Source: Dicaeum eximium
Lineage: Eukaryota; Chordata; Aves; Passeriformes; Dicaeidae
NCBI GenBank assembly: GCA_013396995.1
Contig: VWZP01009169.1
Coordinates: 899,697 to 963,696 of the forward strand
Reading direction: 5' to 3'
DNA: 64,000 nt
Position 1 is the first letter of the stretch; each line of letters starts with the position of its first letter. Positions 63,001-64,000 of this stretch are shown in pieces. The position numbers and the translations under genes were made by a program. The notes beneath the pieces were generated by a model. It did not search any database. It had not been told where the DNA came from and saw only the letters and a program-made list of their open reading frames with translations.

Positions 63001-64000
63001 TCCAGGCAGGGCTCTGCAGAGCCTGAGCAGCACTGGCACTGGTTCCAGACCGCTGGGACTTCTGCAACATGATCCTCTTTCCTAGTAGATTTGCATTAAA
63101 ATTCTAGTTGGAATCTGGGAAAGCAGGCACTACCTCAGGTTTCTCATTTCTCAGGAGACTCAGAGTCATTGTGATTTTTTGTTGCCAGGACTGCTGTCAC
63201 ATTCTGTTAAGACTACAGGAGCCCTAACCAAATGAACATAAATTCCCCTCTGATTTGCATCTAAAAAGCTGCTACTAGGTTTAGAATTTACCAAATTCTA
63301 AATAATTTGCTCTATGGAGACTCATGTTCCAAGCAGTCTGGAAATGAGAACACTCAGCAGCAGGTAGTACTCAAAGAAAAAGGTGAAGACTGACAGGGGA
63401 TGGGAGGAAGCTGAATTTCCCCAGATAAGCAGCGGCCTCAGTAGCATGTGCTTTTGTAAGAGCTGTTCCATGTTGCACCAGAAGGCAGCTTTTGACTGCA
63501 CAGGTGCCAGTGGGGTGAGCAATAGCTGCTGCCCTGTGACCCACAGCGCTTCAAATACAGCACCTGGGCAGATTTCAGGTACAGCAGGAGTGGTGAGGGC
63601 AGAACAAGAAGAAGGAATCAATTCCCATGATGAGAAGCTTTACCTTAATTCCCAAATTACTTACTTCCCCATTTTTTTTGACAATATCAGAGCACCTCAC
63701 TTTCAAATTTGCATGTTTTTGGCCAGACAGTTATTCTTTATTATTTTAGTGCCCATTTTCATGAAAAATGAAGTATACACTTAATAAAAATATGTATTTA
63801 GGAACTCAATATTCTTTTCACATGTGCAGCTTCACAACAATCATATGAAGCAGGAAACAAAATATTAGTCCTGTTCACAGACAATTAGCAACCATAATTG
63901 CTTACTGTGCACTGTATCACTACAATTAGTCTGCAAAATACACAAAATTTAAATTCAGCTGCTGACATCTATTTTCATGTTCTATTTCCTTTCCATATAT

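Larger units (their letters stand above)
53120..64000. other. Downstream flank of PLD5, no recognised gene
   Basis: This is AT-rich sequence with no gene I recognise on either strand. In mammals the 3' neighbours of PLD5 include MAP1LC3C and EXO1; no LC3-like or EXO1-like peptide is visible, so they must lie beyond 64000 if synteny holds. The longest + strand frame (63383-63784) has no recognisable domain. Several minus-strand segments with exon-like splice signals occur between about 56 and 61.7 kb and are treated as candidates only. No clear CR1 copy was noticed. Confidence 0.6.

Noticed and set aside
53120..64000. MAP1LC3C or EXO1, expected 3' neighbours by mammalian synteny
   Set aside because: No LC3-type ubiquitin-fold peptide or EXO1 nuclease motif is visible on either strand.
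1..64000. CRISPR arrays, tRNA or rRNA genes, endogenous retrovirus genes
   Set aside because: No regularly spaced repeats, cloverleaf-like segments, rRNA motifs, or gag/pol/env-like open frames were seen.

Overview
This is a window of vertebrate nuclear DNA, almost certainly from a bird. It is AT-rich, gene-poor and intron-dominated. It carries several 3'-truncated CR1 retroposons ending in the avian type of ATTCTATG-like tail. The one protein gene I can recognise is spliced, with GT-AG introns of kilobase length. A bird is inferred from the CR1 content and from the divergence of the protein from the mammalian one; the species cannot be told from the sequence.

The gene is PLD5 (inactive phospholipase D5), on the + strand. 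Six consecutive exons, including the terminal one, lie at 21731-21858, 40735-40932, 44213-44352, 46088-46253, 49759-49873 and 51811-52046 (stop TAG at 52044-52046). All have consensus splice sites and their phases join without a break. Together they encode about 327 residues, roughly the C-terminal 60% of the usual ~536-residue protein. Exons for the cytoplasmic N-terminus, the single membrane anchor and the first part of the luminal domain are not recognisable here and should lie upstream of base 1. Both HKD active-site motifs are degenerate, as in other PLD5 proteins: the first has lost its His and Lys and the second has Arg in place of His. The product is therefore predicted to be a catalytically dead, type II membrane, luminal PLD-fold protein. 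A 3' UTR of about 1.07 kb runs to an AATAAA at 53093-53098.

Layout: 1-21730 is the 3' part of a very long intron. 21859-40734 is an 18.9 kb intron with CR1 elements, a duplicated segment and a small, very CpG-dense block at about 38615-38790. 40933-51810 holds the last clustered exons with 1.7-3.5 kb introns, an ancient palindromic repeat and a CTCF-like motif just upstream of one exon. 53120-64000 is downstream flank with no gene I can identify; its minus strand holds a few exon-like segments with splice signals, reported as a low-confidence candidate.

I found no tRNA, rRNA, CRISPR array, intact transposon, endogenous retrovirus or prokaryotic-type feature. The most interesting leads are the CpG-dense block upstream of an exon that opens with an in-frame ATG, the CTCF-like site abutting an exon, several near-perfect intronic hairpins, the CR1-separated direct duplication at 29.8-30.4 kb, and the minus-strand exon-like pair near 56.3-57.0 kb.
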